A stretch of DNA of 64,000 nucleotides, taken from positions 62,001 through 126,000 of the forward strand of contig JAOCPU010000054.1 of NCBI GenBank assembly GCA_035772785.1, written 5' to 3'. Source of the DNA: Phlebiopsis flavidoalba. Taxonomy: Eukaryota > Basidiomycota > Agaricomycetes > Polyporales > Phanerochaetaceae. The notes under the pieces were generated by a model that was not told the DNA's origin, did not search any database, and was given only the letters and a program-made list of their open reading frames with translations. Positions 62,268 to 64,000 of this stretch are shown one piece after another (position 1 is the stretch's first letter; each line of letters opens with the position of its first letter). The position numbers and the translations under genes were made by a program.

Positions 62268-63534
62268 AGTTGTGCGTGTGTGGTGGTGGTGAGACGCAGA
62301 GGGTGGGAGGAGAGATAAATCGATTGATGGGACCGCGGCGGGTGCGCGGTCTTTTATTCGCAAAAATCGCGCCGTGTCACGCACCCTGAATCAGGCAGGA
62401 GCGCGTCGTCACGTGCGTGCTTACACCCTCGCGTCGATCGGCCGCGGCGCACCCCGTTTCGAGAACGTTCATGCCTCCTGCGTATCTCTAGGGCCACCGC
62501 TCGTGTCATTTTCGTCGTCGGCAGAACCGTGCGTGGCGCCACACGGGCCACGCAGGCTGCGCAGGAGCTGCAAACGATGTTTGCCAGCTCCGTTTGCTGC
62601 ACGATTAGCAAAGGTGCTTATACACACCCGTCACGCACACCCGCACAGTCCCACCGCGTCGCCTTTCGTAATCCACGTCCCTGCTCTACTCATGTGCGCC
62701 ACTGCACGGATTCTCCCCCGCTCAACCTACGCAGTAACGCACGCCGCCCATGTGTGCTTGCGCTTCCGCGGTGTCGAGATGTGACCGTGGCCTCGAACGG
62801 ACACGCCCTTTGTCATTTTGTCTGATAGCTGCTAGTCGGGCCCGATGCGCGATTAGCGGGTGCGCCCACAATGCCTTGGAGGGCACGCCAGGGGCACGCC
62901 GCGGCGCGGGGCGTGTAAAGTCAAAGTCCGCGTCGCGCGTGTGCCCAGTGTGAGCAGAGTGAGTGCTGTGAGAGAGCTGCTTGGTGGAGAGGAAGTGACA
63001 GGCCAATTCACTCTGGGCTGGCCTGGCTTTTATTCGGCCTGGTGGCGTAAATACGTTCACGGTGTGGGTGCTATGACCAGAGGACAAACATAGTACTATT
63101 GAATGAAACCCAAGAACACTGTTGCATTGATTCATTAGCTCATTCAACGGCGCGCTTCCTGGGTGTTCAATCTGATTCTCTCGCCGAAAGAACAAAGCCA
63201 AGTGCGTTCACAGGACATTGTGTGATGCCCGAAGGACACCGCGCGAGCACGCACGAGGCGTCGCGCGCGCCCTGCTCACCTCTCACGAAAGTCGCTTTGT
63301 GCGCCACCCGACATAGGACTAGTTTCAAAAACGAATGCAGAACTTCTAGAGACAGCCCCACAAACTCCTACGCCTCATCGCACGCAGTCGCGCGCGCACC
63401 TCCGCACGTACGCTCCGCGCCGCGGACCCCCGGAGCCGCATACAAGGGCCGTTGCTTCTAGCCTCCCGCCGCTACGCGCCGTCGTCAACGCACCCACCCT
63501 TCCCACACACACACCATCTCATCTCCCCACACCA
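62268..63534. other. Intergenic region upstream of peroxiredoxin
   Basis: No gene recognised. A GT-rich stretch (TGTGGTGGTGGTGAG, about 62280) lies just upstream of the peroxiredoxin start. 62.95-63.06 kb has short similarity to a coding stretch of the unknown tandem gene at 22.96-23.03 kb (GACAGGCCAA.TCACTCTGG), which may be chance. Confidence 0.4.
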
Positions 63535-64000
63535 TGCCCACCGCCTCTCTCCCTCCCTCTCCCACCTCCTCAACAAAACGAGAGACACAAAAAAGCTGCC
63601 AATGGCCCTGCTGAGCCTCGCGACTCCTCAAACCGCAGCCCCGCGCCCGCCGAAAACTCGCCGCAAGCACCACCCAGCGCCCGGAGCGGCCGGAGCGCGC
63701 TGCAGCATGCGCGCGCGGCTCTCGCGCCTCGCGCCCTTCCGCCGGAAAGCACCAAGGGTGTCGCGAACGTCGCGGAGCCGGCCGTACGGCGGCGCGCGCA
63801 CGCCCTCGCCGGGGGCCGTGCTCGCTCGAGATCGGCGGCCGAGGCGGGCTCGGGCGCCGCGTGAGCCTCGAGGGTGGCGCGCCGCGGAGGAGTGAGGAAG
63901 AGGTGTGGGGCGCGCAGATGGCAAGAGCAAAGAGATACGCCGGAGCTGGTGCGTGTCGCTGGGCGAGTGGGCGGCCGCGCAGCGGGTACGGACGCTAGGC
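63535..64000 (+). CDS. Possible 5' end of a gene leaving the window
   Basis: From the ATG at 63535 the plus strand reads a Ser/Pro/Thr-rich, disordered N-terminus (MPTASLPPSPTSSTKRE). After a frame change near 63590 it reads NGPAEPRDSSNRSPAPAENS and ALQHARAALAPRALPPEST. No domain is reached before the window ends. The composition fits the disordered start of a fungal regulatory or cytoskeletal protein, but the call is weak. Confidence 0.3.

Noticed and set aside
62950..63060. Third copy of the unknown tandem gene
   Set aside because: Similarity to 22.96-23.03 kb covers only a few tens of bases and no other part of the unit is nearby.

Overview
The window is nuclear DNA of a filamentous basidiomycete, most likely a wood-decay agaricomycete such as a polypore. 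The evidence is: intron-rich genes (short GT-AG introns of about 50-60 bases), GC-rich coding sequence, several fungal-specific FunK1 kinases, a CYP63-like P450, a polyporopepsin-like aspartic protease, a Cch1-type calcium channel and KEOPS kinase Bud32. No complete mobile element, CRISPR array or rRNA gene was seen.

Layout. 0-1.5 kb: 3' part of a FunK1 kinase (+). 1.7-4.5 kb: hydantoinase-A half of a 5-oxoprolinase (-). 6.1-8.3 kb: PfkB/ketohexokinase-like sugar kinase (+). 8.3-14.4 kb: mostly unassigned. 14.5-17.1 kb: cytochrome P450 (+). 17.5-30.3 kb: a tandem duplication of a two-gene unit, each holding a divergent protein kinase gene (18.0 and 25.5 kb) followed by a gene of unknown family (22.2 and 29.6 kb). 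31.3-32.9 kb: aspartic protease (+). 33.2-34.2 kb: BUD32 (-), divergent from the very large CCH1 gene at 34.6-42.2 kb (+). 42.8-49.9 kb: a large uncharacterised protein (-) with beta-rich segments and a long Ala-rich helical C-terminus. 50.9-57.2 kb: a sugar-kinase gene fragment and three FunK1 genes or fragments (-), with a tRNA-like sequence among them. 59.4-60.6 kb: FCP1/NIF-type phosphatase (-). 61.4-62.3 kb: 2-Cys peroxiredoxin (-). 63.5 kb to the end: a possible start of a gene leaving the window.

Two themes stand out. First, local duplication and decay: FunK1 and sugar-kinase sequences at 0-8 kb recur in inverted order at 51-54 kb, and two kinase families here contain members that lack catalytic residues. 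Second, almost every conserved gene, including housekeeping ones, is broken by single-base indels, mostly insertions inside conserved motifs. This suggests that many frameshifts are sequence or assembly error, so exon borders below are approximate and 'pseudogene' is used sparingly.
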